Below, in pieces: positions 44,819 to 56,298 of a stretch of 64,000 nucleotides of DNA (position 1 is the stretch's first letter; each line of letters opens with the position of its first letter). The notes beneath the pieces are model-generated. The model was given only the letters and a program-made list of their open reading frames with translations, made no database searches and was not told the DNA's origin. The stretch is from Enoplolaimus lenunculus. Its lineage: Eukaryota; Nematoda; Enoplea; Enoplida; Thoracostomopsidae. The stretch is taken from assembly GCA_030248215.1 (NCBI GenBank), contig JASANG010000038.1, forward strand, positions 1 to 64,000. Reading direction: 5' to 3'. The position numbers and the translations under genes were made by a program.

Positions 44819-45137
44819 CTGTAAAAAGGAACACCTATTTATAATTGATTATGAATGTTTTCAAAAAATGTGTCCAACACCTCAATTATGTAATAAAAAA
44901 ATTGAAAGTAAAATTGAAAAACACCTGTGAAAAATGTTTTAAAATAATTTTTTTCTCTTTTCGTTTTATTTCACAAAAAGAGCACAAGGTCGAGAACGCT
45001 GTTGTTTGCGCCGTATTTCAACACCAGCCATGTTCTTCAGTTGTTTCTTTGTTGCGTGTTTGTTTTCATTTCAAATTTGTCAAAAAAAATTTTTTCAAGT
45101 TATGCGAAATTTAATTTCGAATTTATAAAAAAAATTG

Positions 45138-45492
45138 GGCCCTTATTAATTTAAGGGGTGTCCAGGTTTCTGGTGGGTCTATAAAAGTGTTGCTTTTTAC
45201 GTTCTAGGTTACATTTTTTGCTTAGGCGTAGGATTATAGGAATACGCTTTTGCAACGCTTAGGCTTAGGCTTAGGCTTAGGAATACGCTTTTGCAACGCT
45301 TAGGCTTAGGAATACGCTTTTGCAACGCTTAGGATTATTCTTTGAATACGCTTTTTGCAACGCTTAGGCTTAGGCTTATAGGAATACGGTTTTGCAACGC
45401 TTAGGCTTATAGGAATACGCTTTTGCAACGCTTAGGCTTAGGCTTAGGAATACGCTTAATTTACTGTTACGCCCTTAAAAGTAACATTGGCC
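45138..45492 (+). mobile_element. Largest family C TTAGGC MITE with higher-order array
   Basis: 355 bp, flanked by a perfect 8-bp duplication AAAAATTG. After TCTATAAAAGTGTTGC the interior repeats a block of TTAGGC hexamers plus AATACGCTTTTGCAACGC at least five times, so the hexamer array expands as a composite unit. Right end CGCCCTTAAAAGTAACATTGG. Confidence 0.92.
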
Positions 45493-45824
45493 AAAAATTG
45501 AAACATGTTTACATTTTTTACACCTTGCAACTGTATCGAGTAGGTGGTAAGTCATTGTTTCGTCTGCGTTAGCCTCGTTTTATCGACACCGCGTGTGTAA
45601 ATGCTTAATTTACGTATTGGCCAGTTTAAAAGTTCCAAAGATAAAATGCCGATAAAATTTTTATTGGTTTTGAATTGTATTTCCGCCAGACTGTATACAG
45701 TTACTATGAGCGAGAAAATAGTTTAAGTATAGATATGTCGTAGCACGGGTCGTAATTTAGCACATATGCAATTTTGTAACATTTGAATGAATTATCTTTT
45801 TAATGAGCTTTGATTTTGTCGGCG

Positions 45825-46016
45825 GGCCAATGTTACTTTAAGGGGCGTAACAGTCGATTAAGCGTATTCCTAATCCTAATCCTAAGCCTAAGCCTAGTGT
45901 TGCAAAAATTTGTTTCTAAGAATAAACCGAAACCTTTAAGCCTAAGCAAAAAAGTAATCTAGAATCTAAACGTACTCTTTTTGGACCCACCAGAAACTTG
46001 GCTGCCCCTTAAAGTT
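45825..46016 (-). mobile_element. TTAGGC-array MITE, family C, right end cut
   Basis: GGCCAATGTTACTTTAAGGG left end, degenerate TAAGCC blocks, right side stops at GCCCCTTAAAGTTTAG instead of the full TIR. Confidence 0.8.
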
Positions 46017-46550
46017 TAGTAGGATACTAGCTAGCTAATAGCATATTAACTATTCTAAATCGCCATGGATCCGCCATTGCTTGACGACGAATTGTAGAGT
46101 CCATATGAAGTTTCAGATTACAAGTTGTCGGTCGACGAATTGTCGTGATTCCCTTTCACTCACCTGCGTAGCTGATCATTTCTTGTATTGAATTTAAACA
46201 TATCAACAACACAATATATACTTTATACACATATACATAAACATCGTATAACATTAGAATTTAAATTTTAAAATCCTGTGTTATGTTTATATGTGTTTGT
46301 TTCTTTTATCCACCGCTGAATATGCATCGTATATAAACGTATATACAACCGTTTATGTATTGTTTTAAATTTGAAATTTGGCGTCCGTGTCGGCAGGGAT
46401 GAGACCCCAGAGCGATATTTACCATGATGATGCTGGCTGTGGGATCAGTCGTGGGTCGAAAAATTTCCGACGATGACAGCAGGCTTTGGTTCGAAATGTT
46501 CAAGTCAAACTTAAGTTTGGATTGTTTTTGAGGGTGTCTATCAGTGAAAA

Positions 46551-46862
46551 CAAGAGTGGATAATGACAAGAGTGTGCAACTCCATGGGTTCTGCATGGTA
46601 CAAAATGTACCGCCGGGTGTTGCGTTTTTGGCCGACACGTCCCGTGTTTAGAGGGGTCGCTATCACATGCATTACCCTTAAATTAAACTAAGGGGAGCGT
46701 ATTTGACACCGCGTACATAAAGTGTCATGGTTCGCCGAGGTTTTACCCGCGTCTAAATAAAGGGGGGTAGGGCAAAACAGCAACGCATGCCGGGTACATT
46801 GTTTTCTACACAGAATGTGCCCAGTTGCATACTCTTGTTAGTATAGCGATTATCCACTCTTG
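46551..46862. mobile_element. Family N MITE, complete
   Basis: CAAGAGTGGATAATGACAAG left end, TTATCCACTCTTG-type right end. Subterminal arms are also inverted: GTACAAAATGTACCGCCGGG, GTTGCGTTTTTGGCC on the left; GCAACGCATGCCGGGTACATT, ACAGAATGTGCCCAGTTGC on the right. Central AAATTAAACTAAGGGG and CATAAAGTGTCATGGTTCGC. Confidence 0.75.
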
Positions 46863-47277
46863 GTGACAATAATACGGAGTTTGATTTTGATTTTTTGACA
46901 CTGCACCTGATGCAGCATCGTGTTTGCATACTGTTTCAAACTGCAATCAATATGCACACGTGGCAGCGCCGTGGCTCGAGTTAATTTTCACCGGTACACA
47001 GAGTAGAACTCATTATAGGGGGTCATTTTTAACGTGATGCCCCCCCCCCCTTTTAAGACATAAAATTTGAGATTTGAGCAAAGTTGTACTGCGTAGGCCT
47101 TGACGTAGTGTTTGGTTTCGGCTTAAGCTTAGGTTTAGAATCAATGACGTAAATTAGCGCTTGTGTTTAGGCGCCGTTGTTGGTGCCCGGATTCAAGTTT
47201 AAAAACAGTGGCTCGTTTGGATAACTCATAAAAGATATTAATATGATTTTAAGCAATTTTTTTTCTGCACGTTTTAA

Positions 47278-47549
47278 ACCCTATTCACAAGTGCAAGCAA
47301 AAATTGCAATTGTAAATTGCACGCAGAAGTTGCAGTTTTTTTCAGCCACTGAGAAAACGGCTGTAATAAATTCAGTGAACTTGCATGGTATGGTTATTCG
47401 CACATGTGAACTAAATTGCTAGCTATGTGATTTTTGATGAATTATTTGCAGCTGCAAGTTTTTCGAACGGAATTTTGGACACAAGCTTGCAAGTGCAAGT
47501 TGCAGCTGCAATTTCTCGCACCAAAAAACTGGCACGTGTGAATAGGGTT
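47278..47549. mobile_element. Family F MITE with TTAA flanks
   Basis: ACCCTATTCACAAGTGCAAG and GGCACGTGTGAATAGGGTT ends, bordered by TTAA on both sides (47274-47277 and 47550-47553), the target habit of piggyBac/Kolobok-type elements. Confidence 0.83.
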
Positions 47550-47699
47550 TTAAACAGATACATTATAAGTTACGTTTGTAATTTAAGTTGCTGTTGAGAT
47601 TTTCTCCACTATATTTCATAGTCGCAGCTATTTCTGACGCTGTATGACCAAATTGTACATTATGCTTGATGAACCCTTAGGAACACGGGCGACCGGATA

Positions 47700-47940
47700 C
47701 AAAAAATGACGGAGCCGGGCCGGATAATAAAATCAAATCTAAAATTAATGCTGGGGCAGGCTAGGATGGGAACTCCCTAAAATTCCAGGGATGGGGCGCC
47801 CCATTGCGACGATCAAAATATTTTTCGAATTTTTGGTATATGCGTGCTGGCTGCTGCGGCTCTGTCTAATACTAGATTGCATTCAAATATCATAACATAG
47901 CTAACAAGTCTTCATTTCGTGGTTCTAAGGTGTCCAAATT
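47700..47940. repeat. Dispersed CCGGA-rich repeat, copy 2, interrupted by family L
   Basis: GACGGAGCCGGGCCGGATAA at the left and TGCATTCAAATATCATAACA plus TAGCTAACAAGTCTTC at the right match 31126-31260. Between them, about 47752-47868 is an L-type sequence (GGGGCAGGCTAGGATGGGAA ... GGCTGCTGCGGCTCTG). Confidence 0.6.
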
Positions 47941-48051
47941 GTTTACGCGACTTAGTGTAACATTTCAAGCCGATGCATTTTCAACACTAACAACGACCCT
48001 GTTCCATTATTCTATGTTTTTTAACTTTGCGTTCAGTTGCAATATTTGTAT

Positions 48052-48246
48052 GAGAAATGTTACTTGTAAGGGCATTCTAGTTTTCCCTAATTACGTACTA
48101 CGAAATAGAGGTGGCTTGGATTAAGGCTATTATTGTGGCTTATTCTTAGGTTTAGTTCTAGACTTATTTTCACGCTGAAGGCTTATTAGCCTTAGGAATA
48201 GGAATATGCTGAGATATATACTGTTACGCCTGTAAAATAACACTGT
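48052..48246 (+). mobile_element. Decayed family C TTAGGC MITE
   Basis: AATGTTACTTGTAAGGGCATT left end and ACTGTTACGCCTGTAAAATAA right end survive; the hexamer array is mostly eroded (GGCTTATTCTTAGGTTTAG). An old copy. Confidence 0.6.
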
Positions 48247-48730
48247 TCATCTTTATCAGGTTTTCAAGCGGTATTGTAACCCAATACAGATTGTGAGCGT
48301 ACACGGGCACATGCAAACGTTTACATTACAATTTATGACAGAAAAAATATGTAAAAGTAAGTCAATCAGTTCCATAGTAGTAAGCATAAATACTGATAAC
48401 GGTTTCGATTTTTTGAAATTTTTAAAAAATACATCTGGCAAATTATAGAATACCGGATCCGGATGTTGATTTTTTGACGGTGTCGGAGGCAGATCTCAGG
48501 TGACACCCTGCTTAGCATTACTATATTACATAATTATCAATGCGAAGACGTATAGTTAACCGTGAATGACTACGCCAAAGATGAGGCCGCACCTGTTGAT
48601 TAGTACCGATACCGGTTCATCGGCACATCCCTGATTGTTTGTAAAATGAATTTAGTCTCTTGTACAATAATAGGTGACAATGACAAAAATTTCGCCAGCT
48701 TACGAAGCAAGCGGACCGATATTAGTATTA

Positions 48731-49096
48731 TGCAGGGTTCACATTAATAAATATTGCTGTGCCACCGGGAATGACATGAGGTAGGGTGAACAAGTGGCAA
48801 TTTTACAAATTGCCACTCGTTAACCCTATCTTTGCCAGTTATAAAACTTAATTTAAGATGTACACACATAACAATTTGTGTGTAATAAATATTACTATAT
48901 ATAAGCGCAAAATTTGCGTTAACCCTACCCTATCTTGTGTCACAAAAATTTTTGTGACACGACATAGGCTAGGGTTATATTGAAAATTTGTGGTAAGGTA
49001 GGGTTAACGAGTGGCAAATTTTAAAATTGCCACTTGTTAACTCTACCTCATGTCATTTTCGGTGGCACAGCTAAATTTATTAATGTGAACCCTGCA
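48731..49096. mobile_element. Family H foldback MITE with long TIRs
   Basis: TGCAGGGTTCACATTAATAA and its complement start arms of over 100 bp, including GCTGTGCCACCG, AATGACATGAGGTAG and AAGTGGCAATTTTA; only about 150 bp lies between them. TTA is present at both borders. Single copy in this window. Confidence 0.85.
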
Positions 49097-49278
49097 TTAA
49101 TTTTTTTAGTATGAACTAGTTTAGCGGTGTAAAGTTGCTTAAAGCTTAGGGGCTCAGACCCCCTGAGTTTCCCTAGATCGCCTACTGCGTTAGCATTCGA
49201 GCGGCACCTGTCGAGTTATTTGGGTTGCTCGCATTTTGACTTGATACATCTGTTTATTTTTCGTAGCGATTGTACTCA

Positions 49279-49468
49279 GGCCCGTAGGCAGTTCACCTTG
49301 CGGGTGGGGGGGGGCTAAAAATTTTGTCAAGAGGGGCATTCATGGGTTTTCAATGAGTTACAAGCAAGGTTGAAAATTCTCTAGTGGTGGCCAAAACTTT
49401 TCCAGGGTGGCCAAAATTTTTCCAGACGGGAGAGAGCCCCCGTGGCCCCCTCCCTTGGCTACGGGTCC
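49279..49468 (+). mobile_element. Family M MITE
   Basis: GGCCCGTAGGCAGTTCACC left end and CCCTTGGCTACGGGTCC right end. The CCAAAACTTTTCCAGGGTGG segment is duplicated in tandem near 49390-49425. Confidence 0.72.
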
Positions 49469-49788
49469 GATTGTAGATTTGTGTCAAACTTGACATATGA
49501 CCTCGTGTGGACTCGGTCGTGTTTAATGGGTATTTACAGTTTTAAGGTGAATCTACGATTTTGAACTCAAACTATAAATTGAACAACTCCTGCGTTGAAG
49601 TTACTTATACACCGGCCATCCAGTTGGAGTTCGAATTGTCAAAGTTTCAATGAGCGTTTGCAATATTGAGTCGTATTTTCAACTGAATGTTGTGTTGCGT
49701 CTATCGCCTGATTGCAGTAACACAAACATGGCGAACGGCGACATGGATACCAAAATTTTGAACAATAGCGAATGTTAATTCGTTTAAA

Positions 49789-50300
49789 TCAAGAGTGCAT
49801 AATACAAGAGTGTGCAACTCTTTGGGTTCTGCATGTTACAAAATGTGCCTCGTTAAAATCAAGAGTACATAATACAAGTATGTGCAACTCTGGGTTCTGC
49901 ATGGTACAAAATGTACCACCGGACGTTGCGTTTTTGGCCGATTCACAACTTGGTTTAGAGGGGGGTCGTTGTCACATGCAATAACGCTAAATTAAACTAT
50001 AAGCTGATCATTTTTGTTGCCGGATACATAAAGTGTCATGGTTCGCACCGGTTATACCCTCCTCTAAATAAAAGGGGTGCATGCCAAAAACGCAACGCGT
50101 GCCGGGTACATTCTTTTCTACACAGAATATAACCAGTTGCATACTTTTGTTAAAGGATGCATCATCCACTATTGGTCAAACCAAGCGTGGATGATCACTC
50201 TTTATAACAAGAGTGGGCAACTGGGTACATTCTGTGTATTTAAGAATGTACCCGGCACGCGTTGCGTTTTTGGCTTCCCCCCCCTTGTTTAGGGGGGTGT
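49789..50300. mobile_element. Family N MITEs, two adjacent copies
   Basis: The first (about 49789-50177) begins with its left arm repeated in tandem (CAAGAGTGCATAATACAAG and CAAGAGTACATAATACAAG) and ends CATCATCCACTATTG. The second starts near 50187 (TGGATGATCACTCTTTATAA) and breaks off in a C/T run near 50290. Confidence 0.68.
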
Positions 50301-50835
50301 CTGTATGCAGTTTTATATCGTAGTAAAATTATTGTGTTAATATACTCATACACGCAGCGAACCTGGATGCTACTAGCAAATTGTAACCCCCCTTATTTAT
50401 GGGTGGGGGTAGATGTATTAAGACAATAGCATTATAAACCGTTACCATTGTTACGTAGAATGCAATCTTTACGTCTATAGCCCCCCTCCAGGTTATGTTA
50501 AAGTTGTTGAAGTCAGTAAAATAAATACTGTTTCTCGAGAAATTTTTTAGTCTCCCTTTCGTAAACGCTAATTTCATTATCCCAATGTTGCTAACAAACG
50601 CGCACTTATTTACGCATACAAACATCTTTAGTGTGATTAAACAACATAGTTGCCCCCTTAAACGAGGGGTGATAGATGTACTGAAGCATACTTTATTGTT
50701 AATCTCTTGTTTACCCCCCCACCCTGATTGAGGGGGGTCGAACAAAAATGCAACGGGTGCTGGTACATTTAGTACCATGCACAGCCCAAGCAGTTGCACA
50801 ATCTTGTGCAAGGTGGACATCATCCGCTCTTGGTC
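50301..50835. other. Intergenic with a family N right arm
   Basis: C/G homopolymer-rich stretch; 50738-50834 is a family N right arm (ACCATGCACAGCCCAAGCAG, ATCATCCGCTCTTGG). A 164-codon minus-strand frame here (50329-50823) contains this repeat and has no recognisable domain, so it is not called. Confidence 0.5.
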
Positions 50836-51047
50836 AAACGTACCAAATTTAAAAGTCTCGCGCCTTTTCTTTGTTCGAATGTTACCAACCCTTCTATAAT
50901 CAACCCTCGAAATGTGCTAAACATATTTTAAATGCGACTAAATGATACTAAATACATTTTAGGGATTAATTTGTATTTGGATGTGAAAAGTAGTTGGTAC
51001 AGCGGTGACAGCATTTAAAGAAAGTTCAATCCCAAAAAGAACTAGGT

Positions 51048-52118
51048 TGTCAGTCTAGGTAGGAACCGGGACATCAGACCTTTCAACTAACCAGCTGGAA
51101 ACGCTAGTCTCCGGAGCGGGGATCGAACTCTCAGCCTTCGAATCCTTGAGCGAACACTCTACCACTGCGCCACGCGGCCCGCATCTCCAAATGAATCGTT
51201 TTAAAATGTTTGACGTGCCGCGTTTTATTACCTTGTGTCGGTTTAGAAAGGAACCGAGACAATGAACCCCTATACTATACAGCTGGAAGATCAGGCACGG
51301 ATAGGGTTCGAGCTATCTGTGGATCGTTCAGCGAACGCTTTACAACTGCGGCACGCAGCTCGCAGTTTCAGCTACTTTTATCGTCGACTATTCATCGATT
51401 ACTATGCTACCGGCTAACATGCAACATACAGTGCGTTGCATGCAGGGTGGCACCGAAGCCACTTTTTGACCGAATCCGAATCCATTACGATTTTGGCGAA
51501 TCTGACATTTTAGTGTGAAAAATTATCTCTATTTACATAAAACAGTGGAATGAAATTATAACTGCAGCCGTTTGATATGCCAGATTAGCAAATTTACATC
51601 TTATGCAGGGTAATAGAAACAAGTGAATTTTGCAATTATGAATATGTATTGAGGTTCGCACGACATGTTTCTATAAGCATTCGAAGAAAGATTCAGTCTG
51701 TCCCAACTCCATTTCAAAAGCTTAAACCGTTATTTCTGAACCTTGTTGGATTGGATTCGGCGTTTTCAAAACCGAATCCGATTGCAAACCGTCAATTTTC
51801 GCCGAATCTGACACCGAATCCAAATTTTTCGTACCACCCTAATTGCATGCAATTCATGCGCACTAGGCGTGTCACATTCTAACGCCGATTTTCAATAAGG
51901 CGTCTCTTGACTGTCCATCCTATATTGACTAAACATCATGTCCAAAGCGCAGCAATTTAGCATTGTGGTCATGGATTAGGACCCCACGTCATTTTAGGTA
52001 GGAACTAGGACATTAGACCTTTGTAAAATGCAGCTGGACAAGCAGACAAGGGTCTGGTTCGAGCTCTCAAGTTATAGATGCTTAAGCGAACCCTGTATCA
52101 CTGCGCTACGCAGTCGCC
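51048..52118 (-). repeat. Cluster of three tRNA-derived SINE-like copies
   Basis: Minus-strand copies at 51185-51048, 51363-51243 and 52118-51997. The clearest reads GCCGCGTGGCGCAGTGGTAG (A box) then GAGAGTTCGATCCCCGC (B box), followed by a shared body (CCAGCTGGTTAGTTG, GTCCCGGTTCCTACCT). A family U sequence (51451-51841, CAGGGTGGCACCGAAGCC ... TTCGTACCACCCT) lies between the second and third copies. Confidence 0.65.
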
Positions 52119-52201
52119 TTTTCAGCTATATACTTTTATTGTCGACACGTATGCTGCCGGCTAACATATTGACATTTGCATGTATTGCATATGTAGAAAC
52201 C

Positions 52202-52370
52202 AGGGTGCAAAACGGAACTGGATTATATCCGATTCGGAATCGGAACAGCAAATTTATATCGGAATCGGAATCCGAATTCGTTTTGAATCGGAATTCCGAT
52301 TGCACTCTGGCACTAAGATTTTAGCAAGAGTGGATGATCACTCTTTATAACAAGAGTGTGCAACTGGGTA
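52202..52370. mobile_element. Family U MITE, short, followed by family N left arm
   Basis: CAGGGTGCAAAACGGAAC and TTCCGATTGCACTCTGG ends at 52202-52314 with GAATCGGAA repeats inside, then AGCAAGAGTGGATGATCAC and AACAAGAGTGTGCAACTGGG of family N. Confidence 0.6.
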
Positions 52371-52783
52371 CTAGTTATCAAACAGTTTTGTAAATCCGAA
52401 ACTTGAATGAAAAATTTACGAGCTATAGCTGTTACCTTGAAAGTGTTTATCTGTTAAGTCATAGTATATATATAAACGTCATTGCGATGGGCGCAGGCCG
52501 AAAGACTCAAAAAGGCAGCCACTTATTTAAAATCTGTTGTACTTTTGTCCAATATAAGAAGATCGAAATCAGTCTTAGGATAAAGTTTCTAATAAATCTT
52601 TCACGTCTATTAATAGACGAATTCAATTGATGTTGTATGCTCGTGTCATAAAACGAAACTTTAGTTTATCCTCAAGTGATGATTTCATTTTTACAAAACT
52701 GCGAAACTACTACTGTCTTGAGGAGAAATTAAGCGAAAGTTTCCGTCGTTTAAGCCTCTTGATTCGACTATGGCGCCCGCATC

Positions 52784-52957
52784 GGCCCATGTTACTTTAA
52801 GCGGCGTCCAGGTTTCTGGTGGGTCCATGAAAGAGTAGGTTTAGAGATGACATTTTTTTGTTTAGGCTTAGGCTTAGGAACACATTTTTGCAACGCTTAG
52901 GCTTAGGCTTAGGAATACGCTTTATGTACTGTTACGGGGCTAAAAGTAACATTGGTT
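52784..52957 (+). mobile_element. TTAGGC-array MITE, family C
   Basis: GGCCCATGTTACTTTAAGCG left end, GTGGGTCCATGAAAGAGTAG (TATA-like motif lost), two hexamer blocks, right end GGGGCTAAAAGTAACATTGG. Perfect 8-bp duplication CCCGCATC. Confidence 0.9.
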
Positions 52958-53388
52958 CCCGCATCTGACATCTACGATGCTGTTAAATGTTTACATTTTA
53001 TATTTGAAATTTCATACAGAGCTGCGTCAAAATGCGACCCGGATGAATTAAAATTTAATAAGCTATTTTGAGTGTTAGTGTTATTATTTTAAAATTTTCC
53101 CACCAACAGTGGTTATTGAAATATGATTATAATACGTCGTCCATAGACGTAAATTATTAGCCATTTAATACGAGAAGTAGTCGCGGCTGACCGCTGGAGA
53201 CAGCTGACAATTATTGCAGATTTCATTGTATAGTAAGTATAATTTGAAGTTTAACTTTTTGAAACTTTATTTTAAGTTATTTTTTTTGAACTGTTAATTT
53301 TTCGCACTTCATTTACTGTATTTAGAATTTCATTTTTAAAAGCTAAAAAGATGAAATGTTACTTTCACAACACCAAAACATTAGCGTA

Positions 53389-54072
53389 CTGTAGTGACCC
53401 GAATAAGATGGGGGCAATGGCGGATCCACGGGGGGGCCACCCCGGCCGTGGCCCCCCCAACAGCATCTCGACAAAAATTATATAGTGTCAATTGCTGTTC
53501 TACGCTGTTTATTTCTCTATTTTATACATAATAGTATAAGCACGCTTTAATGTTTCTTGGCCCTGGAGTCATTTATGCACTACACTGAGGGATAATAGAC
53601 ATTTATGGACTCTAAACAAGGGTTTAAGGACTCTACCCGCTTACGGATTCTTATTAGAAATACGGACTCCTATTAATTGGGACTCAAAATGGGGACCCCC
53701 TCTTATTTGGGTCACTACAGTATGGCTCAAAAATAAGGGTATTACCTGTGAAATTTTGGCCCCCCCCATTTTGAGATCCTGGATCCGCTACTGGATGGGG
53801 CTGGTATTTATTTGGCCTCTCCAGAGGGAACCCCCTGTTATTAGGTTACGGAGTGTTATTTATTTTCAACCTGCTCTCCGCAACCCTTCGTTACTGATAT
53901 ATATACGGTACTGCAACTATCCGTTGAATAAACGTTTCTTGGCTTGCATCAAAAGCTTGAGCGATGTTGCAAGGTTATACTTTGGAATGTTACTTTGAAA
54001 ACTTAAGTACGCTTTAATGTTTCGAACTCAACTTTATTTGGTCCTGGAGTCATTTATGCGCTACAATTAGGG
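53389..54072 (+). mobile_element. Family J MITE interrupted by a family K element
   Basis: J left end CTGTAGTGACCCGAATAAGA after TA, interrupted at 53415-53793, then continuing with GGTATTTATTTGGCCTCTCC as far as CTACAATTAGGGA. The right end is missing; a family L sequence follows. Confidence 0.75.
53415..53793 (+). mobile_element. Family K (hAT-like) MITE with captured J segment, nested in J
   Basis: CAATGGCGGATCCACG left end and GGATCCGCTACTG right end, flanked by GATGGGGG and GATGGGGC (8-bp duplication of the host J element). The interior contains the right portion of another J copy (53560-53720, up to GGGTCACTACAG). The CAGTGGCGGATCC-type TIR with 8-bp duplication is typical of hAT. Confidence 0.82.
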
Positions 54073-54184
54073 AGGGCCCCCCAACCTTACCGGTGGAAAC
54101 AAAACCGCCGAAGTTTTAAAATGCATCTGGCTTGTCGCTCGCGAGTTTAAGGGAAGCCACCACCGCTGTCTGCTCCGGCACTGA
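54073..54184 (-). mobile_element. Family L MITE fragment
   Basis: Complement of the L body: TAAAATGCATCTGGCTTGTC, CGCTCGCGAGTTTAAG, CTGCTCCGGCACTG. Confidence 0.6.
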
Positions 54185-54270
54185 ACATACGTGCGAAAGT
54201 TATTCAACTACTCACTCAAGTCTAAGGTTTACTCTCATTCGACTAACAGCTCATTAGGCCAGCAGTAATT

Positions 54271-54440
54271 AGTTAACTTTGTGTGGCGATTGCTTTGTGT
54301 AGGGTATGTTGGTACCAACGATCTGCACGACCCCTGTTTGAAGTTGTGCCCAAAGTTAATGACCACACCGGGAATCGAACCTCGACTCTCTTGCGCTCGA
54401 GCCAAGCATGCTATCACTACACCACGCGGCCTTTGCAACA
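54271..54440 (-). repeat. tRNA-derived SINE-like sequence
   Basis: Minus strand: GCCGCGTGGTGTAGTGATAG (A box) and GAGGTTCGATTCCCGG (B box), body GTTGGTACCAACATACCC. The head resembles those at 51.0-52.1 kb; the body differs. Confidence 0.65.
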
Positions 54441-55623
54441 ACTTATACCGGTACATGTGTACAGGCATGGCAACATTTGCTTTATATACACTTACGTGCA
54501 CATATACTGACCGGGAATACGCAAAAGGCTTATGAGCGTGGTAAAACTTTTGACCTGTATAATCCCGGCGGTAAATTCAAACACCTATAGAAGTGTCTTA
54601 CAGGTTTGTTCAGAAATTTTAAAAACGCAAATATCCCGTACCTCAGTTCAAAAAACGAAATTGAAGTTTGACTGTGGGTCGATTGAAATATATTTCGACT
54701 GACCGGATGCTGAGTTGTATATTTTACCTGCGGATGCTAGTTAATTGCCGACGGTAACGCTATTGTGGAGTAATATATAATTTAGGCAAAAAGCAATCAT
54801 TATATAACGTTTAATTCGGTTTTTAGAAAGTTGTTGCGGCAATTCTGTGATTGTTGAAAGGGAATTTAAAAAAATTTAATTTAATTTATTACAAGCGCCT
54901 TTATTCCAGTTTTAAAATAGTTTCATATTTAAGTTTAGTTCTTATGTCGGCAATGTGCCTATTTTTCAAATTTTTACTACTCTTTGCGACTATATAGTAC
55001 CCTTGGGTTTGTTAATAAACTATGTATAATTAAAACAGTATTACAATGTGTTTGGCATTTTTCAACTTCATCTCATGGTTGATCATAAAAATGTACATGG
55101 TACAACTGCAAGTCTGCTCCGGTTTCGGCAGAACAGTGACGTCCGGCTCCGGTCGAATATTTGCCGGAAGTAGCAGTAATTTCGGTTGCTCTGTTTTAAT
55201 AAGGCGTCCGTTTGTAATTGATACAATTTTCGAAGTTCGTAAATTCAACTTCAATTTTAACTGCACAAAATTTATGGACCCAATTTCAGTGTCGACAAAA
55301 TTGGTTGACATCCGGTTCCGGTATTTTTTCAACCGTCGTTTGACACGTTGTCATATTTGAAATCGCTCAATTTGTTTCGGGTCTCGGCCTGATATTGAAA
55401 AATTCTTACATATTTTGTTTTGTTTGACGGTCGAAGTGGCAAAAATGTCAGTTGTTTTCAAAAAATAACATATCGAAATAGTTTTCATTTATAAGGCTTT
55501 ACGTGTTGAGTCGGCTAACAATTAAGCATCGGTGCCTTAGTTATGAAGCCAACGGATGCCTATGCTCATTTAGAAAATGTGCCCTGAAACGGTTTGGCGC
55601 TGATCGTAAATTATGTCAACTGT
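54441..55623. other. Intergenic, a family U-like CCGG patch
   Basis: No gene recognised. About 55105-55325 holds TCCGGTTTCGGCAG, GTCCGGCTCCGGTCG and ATCCGGTTCCGGTATTTTT, family U-like but without clean ends. Confidence 0.35.
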
Positions 55624-55937
55624 CAAGAGTGGATGATGCATACTTCAACAAGAGTATGCAACTGGGCACATTTGGTGTAGAAAAGAATGTATCCGGCACA
55701 CGTTGCGATTTTGGCATACCCCCTTTTATTTATGGCGCGGTATATCCGGTGCGAACCATGACACTTTATGTATCCGGCACCAAAAATTATCCGCTTATAG
55801 CTTAATTTACGGTTATTGCATGTGAGAATAACCCCCCACTAAGCAAATGGGGGTCGGCCAAAACCGCAGCGCCCGGTGGCACATTTTGTACCATGCGGAA
55901 CCCAAAGAGTTGTACATTCTTGTATTATGCACTCTTG
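55624..55937. mobile_element. Family N MITE, complete
   Basis: CAAGAGTGGATGATGCATAC left end, TTGTATTATGCACTCTTG right end; subterminal GTATCCGGCACACGTTGCG and CAGCGCCCGGTGGCACATTT arms are inverted relative to each other. Confidence 0.75.
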
Positions 55938-56141
55938 ATTATGTTAACTTCTAAGTCGTCATGTGCCTCCTGATTGTTTACCTCGGCCCATCCATCATAA
56001 GATATACAGCTGAAATTTAGCCTTCAATTACTATACCACCCTATATAATGTCGTGTCAAATGTAGACAGAATAGTTAAAAAAATTTACTATTTTACACAT
56101 TTTAAATTGTCACAAATTAATAATAGTTCAGTTATTACACC

Positions 56142-56298
56142 GGCTCGTAGTCAAGGGGGTCGGGCTCAGCCCCCCCGTAACAATTTTGACCCCTGTAGAA
56201 AATTTTCAACTCTGCTTGTAATTTATTGAAAATCCTTGAATGTCCCTTCTGAAGAATTTTTAGCTCCCCCGCTAGCAAGGTGAGCTAACTACGGGCTT
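56142..56298 (-). mobile_element. Family M MITE
   Basis: GGCTCGTAGTCAAGGGGG left end, AGGTGAGCTAACTACGGGC right end, complement of the copies at 44668 and 57135. Confidence 0.72.
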
